Below, piece after piece: positions 49,782 through 59,781 of a stretch of DNA of 64,000 nucleotides; the stretch's first letter is position 1, and each line of letters starts with the position of its first letter. Source of the DNA: Euryarchaeota archaeon UBA558 (GTDB lineage: Archaea; Thermoplasmatota; Poseidoniia; Poseidoniales; Thalassarchaeaceae). The stretch lies in NCBI GenBank assembly GCA_002507175.1, contig DAZE01000003.1, positions 5,503 through 69,502 of the forward strand. Reading direction: 5' to 3'. The notes under the pieces are model-generated. The model made no database searches. It had not been told where the DNA came from and was given only the letters and a program-made list of their open reading frames with translations. The position numbers and the translations under genes were made by a program.

Positions 49782-51005
49782 TCAAACTTCCAATTCTTTG
49801 CAGAGAACAAGATCATCAGACCCACCGTCCTCGATCAGAAAACCAGGACTTCCATGAATCTGGCCCAATATCTGGCTGAGTCTATCTGTTGTTCTTTTGT
49901 GTAGCCGAGGTTCCAAAGAACAACGTAGCTGAACGGTTGCTATATTGTTCTTCATGGCCAACGAAGCCAGAGAGTCAATGGACATCAAATCCAACTTGGA
50001 TGCCAGCCTTCCGACCACCACCCCCTGGGTCACGACAAAAGGACGAATCTCTGATCCTGAATGAATCTCCTCATGAAGGAGGGCTAGGGGCCTCCTTTCC
50101 GATTTCCCGATCCAAACCAACTCCCCACGAGCATATCCTGCACATTCCTCGAACACACCTCTGAGTCCCGACTTTGGTATAACCGGGTCGATCAAAGCGA
50201 CTAGGTCCCCCAAACATAGTTTGTAATTAGACCAACCCAGGTAGGGTGTATCAAGGATATCTCCATTGTCCTGTAATGTGGAAAAACTGCCGTCATTCCA
50301 TAGACGAACAGACCTTGAGGCTGAGCCAATATCCGCCAATGGACCAGTTTGCAGACAGAGCCTGTCAACTCGCCCTCCACCCCTGCTGAGCCACTCCCAT
50401 GTCATGGACGTACAAGGGAAAACACCCAACACTATATCCTCTATTTCCGACATTTGCTGCCTGGCCAACCTAGGGGACAAATCCAATGTCATTGCAGGCC
50501 CATCAGGTCCAACATGAATGTACTTTGACCAGGACTCTAATAGCACCGACAGAGAAGGTCGCATTTCCGAAACTGCGTGCTTTTGCGTATCCATCGGACG
50601 GGCTGGATCCACGTGTAGCATGCAAATCGATGTTTGTCCGGTTTTGGATTCCACAATACTCATGACTCCCTGCGCGTCAGTTCCATCGCCACAAATGGTG
50701 ATAACCGAGCTGTTGTTAGAGGCCTTCGAGAATTGGTAAGCGCAGAAATCAGCACGCTGGGGGGACAGTTCAACTGCTGCACAGGGCCTGTCTAGATACT
50801 TGCTGTAAGCCAAGAGCTGCCCGCCGGAACCCGCCGCTGGATCCAGGATAACCCCCTCTGGCAAATTTGCCTTGGATGATATCTTGGCTCTGTACTCGGA
50901 CACCGATTTGGGGGTCACAAGTCTACGGACTTCCTTCTTGATTGCACGCGGATCAACGCCTAAATCAAGCGATTCCACTAATTTGTGGCCAGTTTCAGAA
51001 GTCAT
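49782..51005 (-). CDS. Class I SAM-dependent methyltransferase-like protein
   Basis: A 407-residue protein with a Rossmann-type methyltransferase core: motif I LDPAAGSGGQLLAYS (residues about 54-68), AAVELSPQRADFCAYQ as the acidic second strand, TICGDGTDAQGV, and a motif-IV-like MLHVDPARP. The pattern with DPAR and a later YLGWSNYKLCLGDLVA resembles the THUMP-like methyltransferases of bacteria, so an RNA substrate is plausible, but the family is not certain. The C-terminal ~130 residues are a separate mixed domain. It lies 14 bases downstream of the FKBP-like gene on the reverse strand. Confidence 0.7.
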   Translation of the reverse strand: MTSETGHKLVESLDLGVDPRAIKKEVRRLVTPKSVSEYRAKISSKANLPEGVILDPAAGSGGQLLAYSKYLDRPCAAVELSPQRADFCAYQFSKASNNSSVITICGDGTDAQGVMSIVESKTGQTSICMLHVDPARPMDTQKHAVSEMRPSLSVLLESWSKYIHVGPDGPAMTLDLSPRLARQQMSEIEDIVLGVFPCTSMTWEWLSRGGGRVDRLCLQTGPLADIGSASRSVRLWNDGSFSTLQDNGDILDTPYLGWSNYKLCLGDLVALIDPVIPKSGLRGVFEECAGYARGELVWIGKSERRPLALLHEEIHSGSEIRPFVVTQGVVVGRLASKLDLMSIDSLASLAMKNNIATVQLRCSLEPRLHKRTTDRLSQILGQIHGSPGFLIEDGGSDDLVLCKELEV

Positions 51006-51019
51006 ATCGAAACCCAGTA

Positions 51020-51979
51020 TTAAGTTAGTGGCCCACGGTTTATTTCAAGCTCAAACCGAAGCCATCGATCTTTCAATTCACTATCGCTATTCCCGTAGGC
51101 AAGCGAGGGTGGCAGTAAGGTGACATGAGATGTTCCGGAATTTATCCCGGGTAGAAGCCCTCTGTCGCTGTCAATATCCAACCCTATTGCAGACCAACCA
51201 AATCCCTCGATCCATGCTGGATCGTCTCCCGCTGTGACAAGAAGGTCGCCCTCATCCAGCTGCTCATCTGTGTCAGCATCCCAGACCTTGTAATGTACCT
51301 CAATTTGGTCTCCATCCTCTACGTGTATGTCCCTTGGCTGCGCACCCGCATAGACGGTTAAGTCCAGAATCACTTGGGCCTCCATTACCTGAAGGTGAGA
51401 TACGATAATCTGGACATTGTGTTCAGTGACTTCCTCAACCAATTCAAGCTCCAGCACTAAGGAGTCATTAGCTTCTAAGTCGGTGATCGCAAGATCCGGC
51501 TCACCTCCCTCCCCAAATACGATCGAGCCCCCGATAATCTCGAGCACAAGGTCCAGTGGTTGACTGCCTCGATTGTGTATTGCTAACGAGGCCCTATCCC
51601 CTGCTCCTTGGTGCTCCCAATCACAGCGCACTTCTCCAGGTAGAAGGAAGAGGTCATCTTGTTCGGACAAAGCCTCAGGCCAACTCCAATCGTCTTGTCT
51701 TGGATCGCAGGTATCGTAGAGGAGAATCGCCTCCCAGTACCACCTCTCCGATTCAGGGTCCTGAATTAATGACCTGTCTGTTGCATCAAAAGCGTCTTGA
51801 TTCATATCAAGAAATTTCCAAGCACTGTATCCGACAACCAATGTTGAGATGAATATGAGCGCTATCATCGACAAAGAAAGCAAAATGGCAGCCCTTGGTA
51901 TGGCCATTCTGTTGATCCCAAGAGGAACCGTGGGATGCTCGATTTCCTCGGCTGTGTCCGAGATCCAAGGGCCTGTCAC
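51020..51979 (-). CDS. Membrane-anchored FKBP-like protein
   Basis: A 319-residue protein with a single N-terminal transmembrane helix (about 29-52, AILLSLSMIALIFISTLVVGY), a long extracytoplasmic acidic region with beta-rich segments (ALVLELELVEEV-type strands between 150 and 210), and a C-terminal FKBP-type domain: DQIEVHYKVWDADTDEQLDEGD, PAWIEGFGWSAIGLDIDSDRG and HVTLLPPSLAYGNSD, with the LAYG motif of peptidyl-prolyl isomerases. Several active-site positions of FKBP appear changed, so activity is uncertain. It lies between the methyltransferase gene and the giant membrane-protein gene, all on the reverse strand, and may fold their exported partner. Confidence 0.72.
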   Translation of the reverse strand: MTGPWISDTAEEIEHPTVPLGINRMAIPRAAILLSLSMIALIFISTLVVGYSAWKFLDMNQDAFDATDRSLIQDPESERWYWEAILLYDTCDPRQDDWSWPEALSEQDDLFLLPGEVRCDWEHQGAGDRASLAIHNRGSQPLDLVLEIIGGSIVFGEGGEPDLAITDLEANDSLVLELELVEEVTEHNVQIIVSHLQVMEAQVILDLTVYAGAQPRDIHVEDGDQIEVHYKVWDADTDEQLDEGDLLVTAGDDPAWIEGFGWSAIGLDIDSDRGLLPGINSGTSHVTLLPPSLAYGNSDSELKDRWLRFELEINRGPLT

Positions 51980-52031
51980 AGGGCTAAGAAGACATCCGCT
52001 GCAATCAACATTCGCCCGAAGTGATTACTAA

Positions 52032-55000
52032 TCAATCAATTTCGAGAAGATCCATGTTCCTCTGGCTGAGCCACAGAACTATTGCCAATTCAGCGGAGAC
52101 GAAGATTGTCAATGTCAGTAACCAAGTACCACTCATCGAAGATAGCCAGATCATTGCTCCGATAATTACCGCAACTGAAAAGTCAACTAAACCTGTGATT
52201 CGCAAGCCCCTCCTAACCCTGGTGACGCCTTGTGTCCATGTGATGGAGGATATGAGTATCAAGGCGACTACCCCGAATTTGACATTAAAGACAAAGAAAC
52301 ACGCTGCTACGAGCAATATGTGAGCGTTTTGAACAGATACGACACTCCACCTATCTAGATTTACAAATGCCCCCAAGAAGAGTATGACTGAGAATAACGA
52401 TAGCTCGAGGACAATAATGGCATCCCCAATTGAAGTTATGGCCGGGAGCATCGGTTCGATTGACATGAACGATACGGGCAATAGCAGAGATATGATCCCC
52501 GCCTCTTTCTCCCTGTTCCCACGTACAGAGCTTGCAACCCCTCTGATTACCGCGATAACGCCAGCTGGGCCCCATGACAAGAGTACTACAGAGGAAGCGA
52601 AACCAACCTCACTAATTCCGCTTCTGGCACTCTCTGTAGGACTTCTGAAGTCCAATATCATGTCCATCAAAATCGATAGGAGTAGTACTGTTTCAAGCAA
52701 CAAGAAAGGATATGTCCAAGATATGAGAGAGCCATCGAAGGGGTCAACACTGAGTGGGGCGGGAAGGGACCCAATCATCGCAAAACCTGCCAACCTAGTC
52801 GCAGCTAGTGGGAATACTATCCAATTAATCAGAGACCTCTTCGACTCAATCCCCCTCTCGCCGTTCGCCAGACTTGCTGCGCCTAGAACAATCACGATTG
52901 CGATAGCCATGCAGAAGTCTAGCATGTCACTTACTGACGATGCTGGGTTAAGATGACCTAAGACAACCGCAGAACACACCCCAATTACTGCAATTGAATG
53001 CGTCACATCTGAACCAAGAGCACTGGCAACTCGCACCTCTATCCGGCGAGACCTCAAGCCCTCCAAGGCTACGATAGTGGCTAAGAATGCACCAATTGCT
53101 AGAATCAACAGGGGCTCCGGACCAACCACTAGTGAATAGAGTCCCAATGCGGTTGAACCAATGACGATAACAACAATCGCTAGGGCGGGATAATGTCGAA
53201 CCTCGTCAACGTAGGCCTCACCAATATCCCCCGAGCCGCTCATCATTCTGCTTCTCTCCAAAACAGGCAGGTGGACGCTATGTTGGTCACCCTGCTCCTT
53301 GAATTCATTCACCTCGTTCCTACGCCTTGACTTCTCAGTTGATGAACGCAACTCTCTGAGTATCTCTCCCCTAGTTACAAACCACATTGAAGTAAAGACA
53401 AAAAGGACGACTGAGAACCATATTAATTCCCTCCTACCATCTAGGATAGACAGTACGCAGACCATAGTCGAATGGAAAATTAGGACTGTTGACAGGGGGA
53501 GAATCTTCAGTTGTAATCCAGTTCTCAGTGCACCTGTAAACACCGAGGCCCCCAAGATAGCGACCACACATTGCACGGGATCCGGAAGCCATGGTATCGT
53601 AGAACTAAAACCAGCTCCAACTGCAGGGAGCAATGTCAAAACGGGCCCAGATTGTACAACCATTACCAACCAATCCTCTTCCGGATTCCAATTTCCAATC
53701 AACAGAGGGAGGAACAACGAGATTCCAACAACGATGACAATGATGGATGCATCTCCACCAACCCATTGGAGGACAACCCCCCCAACTCCGACCGTGATTG
53801 GTATTAGAGTAGTCGATGGGATGCGCACTCCAATTATAGAAGAAATCGAGTGTACACACGAGATCACACCAAAAACAAGTGCAGCTTCTATCGCGTCGAT
53901 CTGCCCGCTCAGAGATAAGACACCACTGGTGAGTATAGGTAGCCACAATGCTAGATTCCAGAGATTGAAGACTTCTGTTTGCTTGATCGCCGCAGACATC
54001 TCCGAGGTTCCTGCTAACCCAGAGGACACATTCAGTGAGGCCTCCTTGAATGAGGAGCAAACCCATGCCCCGCAGATTGAACTCAGAGCGAGGTAGAACA
54101 CAAATACATCCGAACCAATTTCTAGTGAATAGGATCCACCGGTTCCATTATTCCCATTCCGCAGCGAGATAGTTTCCATGATTTCGTAGATTGCCACCAT
54201 GATCGTCGGCCACAACCACGGAGTCAGAACTGACACGCCTGCCAGGGAGGCAGATCCCCTCTTGATGGACAGCAATCCTCCTGCGATGTGTATCAGCGAA
54301 AGAGCACCGATTAAGAATAACATATGATATTCAGTTGACTCGTCTAATGGGGTGATAACTAGGACTAGCGATGTCACTCCTATCGAGCCGGTCCAGAGTA
54401 CAGTGTCACTTACTATGCCTTGGTGTTTTGCGAGCAAGTAAGACAACGAGGCACCACCACCTACGGAAAACACCCAATAAGAATCAAAAACAGTATTCAG
54501 GACTTCAGATTCGAAAAGGATCGTAGCAACTGAAAGAATGATGATCGATCCCCCGGCTGTCATGAAAACTTCACGTTTTGGAGAACCTCTCACAACTAGG
54601 TAGGACGGGAAATAACACAACGAAAGCAGAACAATTATCGCAAAGGTGAATGATATGTCCTGTCGAAGTGACCCGATCGTAAGAAAGGCGCCAGTCAATG
54701 ACAGGACCACGGAAACCCCCCAAAGACCAGGTTTACCCACTCCAAGAATTTCCAGTGCCTCGGAAAACCAATTTTTTGACTTCGCAAACCTAGTTGCCAC
54801 ATACGCATTGGCCACATTGACCGATGCTATGGCGATGAATAACTTCAGTGGGTGTTGCAAGCCAACAACAGTCAATGAGCCCAAGTCAAAGCCCCCAGTA
54901 ATGACATGCATCCCAAACCAAATGTTGGATGAGACTATGCCGAGCGAAGCGAGATTACCAGATGATCTGTGAATTGCTATCGAGTGAAGAAGGAATACCG

Positions 55001-55730
55001 AAACGATCAGCATCAGTATAACACCGTCTTCGCCAGCAACGGAACCTGCAGTTGATCCAACAGCCAGCAGGACTAGCGTGGCCTGAGCTGCGATCGCGTC
55101 GCTGTTGTACCTGTAGGACAAGAAGATGTTGAGTAGAACCAGACCAATCAGAGTTGCGCCGACACCTACTAGGCTGAGAGGCAGTATCTCTCCTAAGTTC
55201 CAGTTATTCAACTCTAGAGAGGCCCCATAAAGGATCTTCATGGAAATTATGACCCAAGCGACACCCAGCAGGTTTAGATCTGGGTCCTTTATCCACCTCT
55301 CCCCTAGAAATAGCCCGAAAATAGACAAAACAAGGAGTATCGGTATCGCGACCTCTGCTTCAAATTCAACTCCGATGAGCAGACTCATCAGGCTGTAAGC
55401 CACGACCATCACCGAAATTAAAACCCAGTTTACCCTTCGTTCCGATTTTTCAACGGGTTTCATAGACGTGGGCCCTACATCCTTGCTATCCTCAACGAAG
55501 ACCTCGGGCACGGTTCCTATCGCTTCGTCATGGTCCCTTTCTGGGCCGTCGTAAGCATTTTTCACGACAGGAAAATTAAGCTCTCCACGAAGTTCGAGCA
55601 CTCCCTCGGAAGCAAATTCTTTTTCTCGAAGGACAGCGTCCCCATCCTTCCGCATCATTTGCCCCTGCTTGGACATAAAAATGAATGAATCGATGCTATC
55701 GTAAATTGTAGAGTCATCACAATCTTTCAT
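52032..55730 (-). CDS. Giant polytopic membrane protein of unknown function
   Basis: A 1232-residue protein. After about 105 hydrophilic, acidic N-terminal residues it consists largely of hydrophobic helices in tandem, around 30 or more, with a soluble loop near residues 780-830 (STEKSRRRNEVNEFKEQGD region). There is no ATPase, transporter or glycosyltransferase motif that I recognise. The pattern is reminiscent of DUF2339-like multi-pass proteins, but that link is weak. It lies 52 bases upstream of the FKBP-like gene and 24 bases from the divergent PEP carboxykinase gene. An internal Met at residue 19 or later could be the start. Function unknown. Confidence 0.75.
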   Translation of the reverse strand: MKDCDDSTIYDSIDSFIFMSKQGQMMRKDGDAVLREKEFASEGVLELRGELNFPVVKNAYDGPERDHDEAIGTVPEVFVEDSKDVGPTSMKPVEKSERRVNWVLISVMVVAYSLMSLLIGVEFEAEVAIPILLVLSIFGLFLGERWIKDPDLNLLGVAWVIISMKILYGASLELNNWNLGEILPLSLVGVGATLIGLVLLNIFLSYRYNSDAIAAQATLVLLAVGSTAGSVAGEDGVILMLIVSVFLLHSIAIHRSSGNLASLGIVSSNIWFGMHVITGGFDLGSLTVVGLQHPLKLFIAIASVNVANAYVATRFAKSKNWFSEALEILGVGKPGLWGVSVVLSLTGAFLTIGSLRQDISFTFAIIVLLSLCYFPSYLVVRGSPKREVFMTAGGSIIILSVATILFESEVLNTVFDSYWVFSVGGGASLSYLLAKHQGIVSDTVLWTGSIGVTSLVLVITPLDESTEYHMLFLIGALSLIHIAGGLLSIKRGSASLAGVSVLTPWLWPTIMVAIYEIMETISLRNGNNGTGGSYSLEIGSDVFVFYLALSSICGAWVCSSFKEASLNVSSGLAGTSEMSAAIKQTEVFNLWNLALWLPILTSGVLSLSGQIDAIEAALVFGVISCVHSISSIIGVRIPSTTLIPITVGVGGVVLQWVGGDASIIVIVVGISLFLPLLIGNWNPEEDWLVMVVQSGPVLTLLPAVGAGFSSTIPWLPDPVQCVVAILGASVFTGALRTGLQLKILPLSTVLIFHSTMVCVLSILDGRRELIWFSVVLFVFTSMWFVTRGEILRELRSSTEKSRRRNEVNEFKEQGDQHSVHLPVLERSRMMSGSGDIGEAYVDEVRHYPALAIVVIVIGSTALGLYSLVVGPEPLLILAIGAFLATIVALEGLRSRRIEVRVASALGSDVTHSIAVIGVCSAVVLGHLNPASSVSDMLDFCMAIAIVIVLGAASLANGERGIESKRSLINWIVFPLAATRLAGFAMIGSLPAPLSVDPFDGSLISWTYPFLLLETVLLLSILMDMILDFRSPTESARSGISEVGFASSVVLLSWGPAGVIAVIRGVASSVRGNREKEAGIISLLLPVSFMSIEPMLPAITSIGDAIIVLELSLFSVILFLGAFVNLDRWSVVSVQNAHILLVAACFFVFNVKFGVVALILISSITWTQGVTRVRRGLRITGLVDFSVAVIIGAMIWLSSMSGTWLLTLTIFVSAELAIVLWLSQRNMDLLEID

Positions 55731-55754
55731 ATTCCGGTTTCAATTCGTTAGTGC

Positions 55755-57386
55755 ATGGGTGAGCAGACGCCGTCCAACTCAGCAACTGTTTTTGCTACGA
55801 CCCTCGGATCGCACGGCTTGGATCCAACAGGCTCCGTGTTCTGGAATTTAACCGGCAAGGAACTAAGGAATATTGCGGTTGAAAACGGTGAAGCGACAAG
55901 GACAGCAGACGGTGCTTTGCTCGCAACCACCGGCAATCGCACCGGAAGATCGCCGAATGACCGATTCATAGTGAACGAACCCGGCCTAGCGTCAAGTGTC
56001 CATTGGAGTAAAGTCAACCGTCCAATCTCACCAGCGGTATTCGACCACCTACTCAAGGCCACACAAAAGCACCTGAATTCCGCAACTACATTATTCGTCA
56101 AGGACATGCATTGTGGTGCAGATCCAGCACATACTATGCCTGTTAGACTGGTGAGTGAGAGCGCTTGGCACTCTGCTTTCATGCACAACATGTTCATACG
56201 TTCTCATCGAGATTCCCTTTCGACCCATGTTCCAGAGTTCACGATACTACACGCGCCGACTATGACAGTGGATCCAAAAGAATATGGCGTCAATTCTGAG
56301 GTTTTTGTGGTAATTTCGCTGTCAAGGGGAATCGTATTGATCGGAGGAACGAGATACGCAGGAGAGATAAAAAAATCCATTTTTACAATTATGAACCATA
56401 TCCTTCCTTCCCGCGGACTTTTACCGATGCACTGCTCCGCTAACACCTCTGGTGACGAATCCGCCTTGTTTTTCGGACTCTCAGGAACCGGAAAGACCAC
56501 ACTTTCTGCAGATCCGGGAAGGGAATTGGTGGGGGATGACGAACACGGATGGTCAGATCAGGGAATTTTCAATTTCGAGGGTGGATGCTATGCCAAGATG
56601 ATTGGCTTGTCTGAGGAAGACGAGCCTGCCATCTATGCTACAACGAAAATGGAATCTACAATTCTTGAGAATGTCATACTTGATGCGGATGGGATACCCA
56701 ACTTCCATGATTCAACTCTTACTCAAAACACTAGGGCTTCATACCCAATAGATTCGATAGAGAATCGAACAGAGGACTCAACAGCAGGGCACCCCAAGAA
56801 TGTCGTATTCCTCACATGCGACGCCTTCGGAGTACTTCCCCCAATATCGAGGCTTTCCCCTGCACAGGCCGCGTATCATTTTATTTCCGGTTACACCGCT
56901 AAAGTTGCAGGTACCGAGGTTGGAGTGACTGAGCCCATGGCGACATTCTCCACTTGCTTCGGAGCTCCGTTTATGCCCCGTCACCCAAGCGAATACGCAA
57001 ATCTACTCAGCAAAAAAATCGCAGATCATAATGCATCATGCTGGCTGATCAACACAGGATGGATCGCCGGAGGTTATGGAGAAAGCAGTCGAATCAGGAT
57101 TAACTGGACGCGAGCCTTGTTGAACGCCGCTCTTTCTGGCGACCTCAATGACGTTGTCTATGTCACAGATGAGAGATTCGGATTCAAGATTCCCGTGACT
57201 TGTGATGGGGTACCATCTGAAATTCTCCAACCACGTTCAACTTGGTCTGACGTAAAACGCTACGACAATGTTGCCAATGTGCTTGTTCAAATGTTCAATG
57301 AGAACTTCGAGAGTTTCGCAGACGGCTGTTCTGATGAAGTCAAAGCTGCCGCACCTAGGATTCACGAGAATCAAGCCTCTGAGTAG
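55755..57386 (+). CDS. pckA: Phosphoenolpyruvate carboxykinase (ATP)
   Basis: A 543-residue ATP-type enzyme: GRSPNDRFIVNEP near the N-terminus, SRGIVLIGGTRYAGEIKKS, MHCSANTSGDESALFFGLSGTGKTTLSADP with the kinase-1a P-loop (Lys247), and VGDDEHGWSDQGIFNFEGGCY with the metal-binding Asp residues. It converts oxaloacetate and ATP to PEP and CO2 in gluconeogenesis, connecting to malic enzyme, fumarase and enolase in the window. The ATP-dependent type is usual in bacteria and plants and less so in archaea. Its 3' end overlaps the convergent malic enzyme gene by 32 bases. Confidence 0.95.
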   Translation: MGEQTPSNSATVFATTLGSHGLDPTGSVFWNLTGKELRNIAVENGEATRTADGALLATTGNRTGRSPNDRFIVNEPGLASSVHWSKVNRPISPAVFDHLLKATQKHLNSATTLFVKDMHCGADPAHTMPVRLVSESAWHSAFMHNMFIRSHRDSLSTHVPEFTILHAPTMTVDPKEYGVNSEVFVVISLSRGIVLIGGTRYAGEIKKSIFTIMNHILPSRGLLPMHCSANTSGDESALFFGLSGTGKTTLSADPGRELVGDDEHGWSDQGIFNFEGGCYAKMIGLSEEDEPAIYATTKMESTILENVILDADGIPNFHDSTLTQNTRASYPIDSIENRTEDSTAGHPKNVVFLTCDAFGVLPPISRLSPAQAAYHFISGYTAKVAGTEVGVTEPMATFSTCFGAPFMPRHPSEYANLLSKKIADHNASCWLINTGWIAGGYGESSRIRINWTRALLNAALSGDLNDVVYVTDERFGFKIPVTCDGVPSEILQPRSTWSDVKRYDNVANVLVQMFNENFESFADGCSDEVKAAAPRIHENQASE

Positions 57387-59685
57387 CCATTCTCTGTGCG
57401 TCAACCGAGCATATAGCCGCCATATGGACCACTTCCCTAACACTATCACCACGTTGTAGGACATGAGCCGGCCGCGCTAATCCATCAAGGATCGGCCCGG
57501 TCATTTCCGCCCCTGCCAACCTTTGTACCAGTTTGTAGGCGATGTTGGCGGATGCTAGGCTTGGACAGATCAATACATTCGCCGGCCCTTTGAACGTCAT
57601 GAAGGGGAAATCTTTCTGTTGTTCGGGAACCAAAGCGGTGTCCGCCTGCATGGGCCCATCGATGATGATGTCAGGTTCTATCTCTCTTGCCATCGTTATG
57701 GACTCCTCTATCCTCGTGGTCCTTAGCTCCCCACTAGAACCAAAATTAGAGAAGGAAAGCATGGCGACCTTGGGCTTCACACCGAATCGTCTGGCGACTC
57801 TTGCCGTCCTTACGGCAATTTCCGCAAGTGTTCTAGCATCGGGGTGTATGTTGATTGTCGCATCAGCAATGAACATTACTTGGCCCCCCACCGTCATCAT
57901 GTATGATCCGACCACACGATGCGCGTCCTCCGAGGTTCCAATTATCTTCAGGCAAGGCTTGACGATATCCGGATAATTGTGACTTACTCCGCCCAGATAA
58001 CCGTCCGCATCCCCTCTCCTCACCATCATCGGGGCAAACCATGTCGATTGCTTGAGAAGCTCTACGGCATCCAGTTTACTGATACCCCTGCGTCCACGGA
58101 TTTCATGCAGTTCGTCAGCATACACGCCCCTTCTTCTGGAATCATATCTTGGATCAATTATTTCACAGTCAAACTCTAGTGCTAAGTCATTGATCGCGGC
58201 TTTGATCCTTCGTACCTGCCCAAGTAGTATTGGCTTGCAAATCCCTTCCCGAGCGCAATGTGCTGCTGCCTTGATTATCGTGGGATCTTCGCCCTCAGAG
58301 AATACAATCCTCTGAGGATTGGAAACCGCTCTGTTGATCACCGATCGCATAACTGATCGTGTTAGGCCTAGCCTGCTTTCCAATTCCTCCCGGTATTCTT
58401 TCAGATTGAAAGACTCTGCATCAATCCGTGCCACACCCTCGTTCACCGCTGCCTCTGCGACCGCTGAGGCCTCCCAGATCAAAACTCTGGCATCGAATGG
58501 TTTTGGGATGAGGTAATCAGGCCCATATTGTATCCTAACACCATCATAGGCCTCTACCACGTCATCAGGGACTGTTTCCTTCGCCAATCTCGCCAAGGCC
58601 ATGGTGGCCGCCATTTTCATGTTCTCAGTAATGCTAGTTGCCCTAACATCTAAAGCTCCCCTGAAAATGTAGGGGAAACCAAGGACATTGTTGATCTGAT
58701 TCGGATAATCGCTCCTTCCTGTGGCGATCACTGCATCGCTTCTGGCAGCTCTGACTTCTTCCGGAAGGATCTCCGGATCTGGATTGGCCAATGCGAATAT
58801 CAACGGCCTGTCCGCCATGGAGGCAACCATTTCCCCATCGACAATCCCGCCCTTTGACAACCCTAGGAAAACGTCGGCTCCCTTCATTAAATCGGTTAGA
58901 GAACTCTCCGGTCTATCCTGTGCGAACTCCATTTTGTATTGATTCAACTCACCTTTTTCACCCCTCGATTTGGTTAGGAGTCCCCTTGAGTCACACATGA
59001 GTATTCTACTTCTTTCCACTCCAAGCCGAACATAATGTCTTGCACAGGATATCGCAGATGCCCCAGCACCGGAAATTACGACCGTTATTTCACCAATTTT
59101 CTTGTCTACAACATCCAATCCATTGATCAAGGCAGCACCGCTGATTATAGCCGTCCCGTGCTGATCATCATGCATAACCGGAATGTCAAGCTCCTCTTTC
59201 AGTCGCCTCTCGATCTCAAAGCATTCAGGCGCCTTGATGTCTTCGAGATTAATCCCTCCGAATGTAGATGAGATTGCCTTTACTGCTTCAACGAAACCCT
59301 CTACTTCAGTGCGATCTACTTCTATGTCGAACACATCAATGTCCGCGAAAGACTTGAACAGGAGTGCCTTGCCTTCCATCACTGGCTTGCTGGCCAATGT
59401 GCCGATGTCCCCGAGTCCCAAGACTGCAGTTCCGTTGCTGATCACACCCACCAGGTTCCCTTTGGAGGTATACGAAAAGGCAAGGTCCTGATCTTTTTCG
59501 ATTTCCAAACACGGGTATGCTACTCCGGGGGAGTATGCAAGCGACAACTCATGCGCAGTGGAGTGTGGCTTTGTCGGTTTTGTTGCCATCTTCCCGGGCT
59601 TTGGAAATTTGTGATAATCTAATGCCTCCTTTCGCAAACGATCGTCCACCATGGCTACCCACCGTCTAAGACCCGATGACTTCAT
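57355..59685 (-). CDS. maeB: NADP-malic enzyme / phosphotransacetylase-domain fusion (MaeB type)
   Basis: A 776-residue two-domain protein. Residues about 1-430 are malic enzyme: AHELSLAYSPGVAYPCLEI, KGNLVGVISNGTAVLGLGDIG, VMHDDQHGTAIISGAALING and VVISGAGASAISCARHYV (NAD(P)-binding), ALANPDPEI and IATGRSDYPNQINNVLGFPY. The C-terminal ~330 residues resemble phosphotransacetylase (RIVFSEGEDPTIIKAA, DGYLGGVSHNYPDIVKPCLKIIG in two pieces), which in MaeB enzymes regulates by acetyl-CoA and lacks activity. It decarboxylates malate to pyruvate. Met12 (59652, MVDDRLRKEALDYH) is a likely start. Its 3' end overlaps pckA by 32 bases. Confidence 0.94.
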   Translation of the reverse strand: MKSSGLRRWVAMVDDRLRKEALDYHKFPKPGKMATKPTKPHSTAHELSLAYSPGVAYPCLEIEKDQDLAFSYTSKGNLVGVISNGTAVLGLGDIGTLASKPVMEGKALLFKSFADIDVFDIEVDRTEVEGFVEAVKAISSTFGGINLEDIKAPECFEIERRLKEELDIPVMHDDQHGTAIISGAALINGLDVVDKKIGEITVVISGAGASAISCARHYVRLGVERSRILMCDSRGLLTKSRGEKGELNQYKMEFAQDRPESSLTDLMKGADVFLGLSKGGIVDGEMVASMADRPLIFALANPDPEILPEEVRAARSDAVIATGRSDYPNQINNVLGFPYIFRGALDVRATSITENMKMAATMALARLAKETVPDDVVEAYDGVRIQYGPDYLIPKPFDARVLIWEASAVAEAAVNEGVARIDAESFNLKEYREELESRLGLTRSVMRSVINRAVSNPQRIVFSEGEDPTIIKAAAHCAREGICKPILLGQVRRIKAAINDLALEFDCEIIDPRYDSRRRGVYADELHEIRGRRGISKLDAVELLKQSTWFAPMMVRRGDADGYLGGVSHNYPDIVKPCLKIIGTSEDAHRVVGSYMMTVGGQVMFIADATINIHPDARTLAEIAVRTARVARRFGVKPKVAMLSFSNFGSSGELRTTRIEESITMAREIEPDIIIDGPMQADTALVPEQQKDFPFMTFKGPANVLICPSLASANIAYKLVQRLAGAEMTGPILDGLARPAHVLQRGDSVREVVHMAAICSVDAQRMATQRLDSRES

Positions 59686-59781
59686 CGCTATGATGCTATC
59701 CTATACTTTATTCATTCAGACGATGGAATCAGTTCACACACTATGTAGCGAACATCAACACATCTTCTTAATTATGGGATC

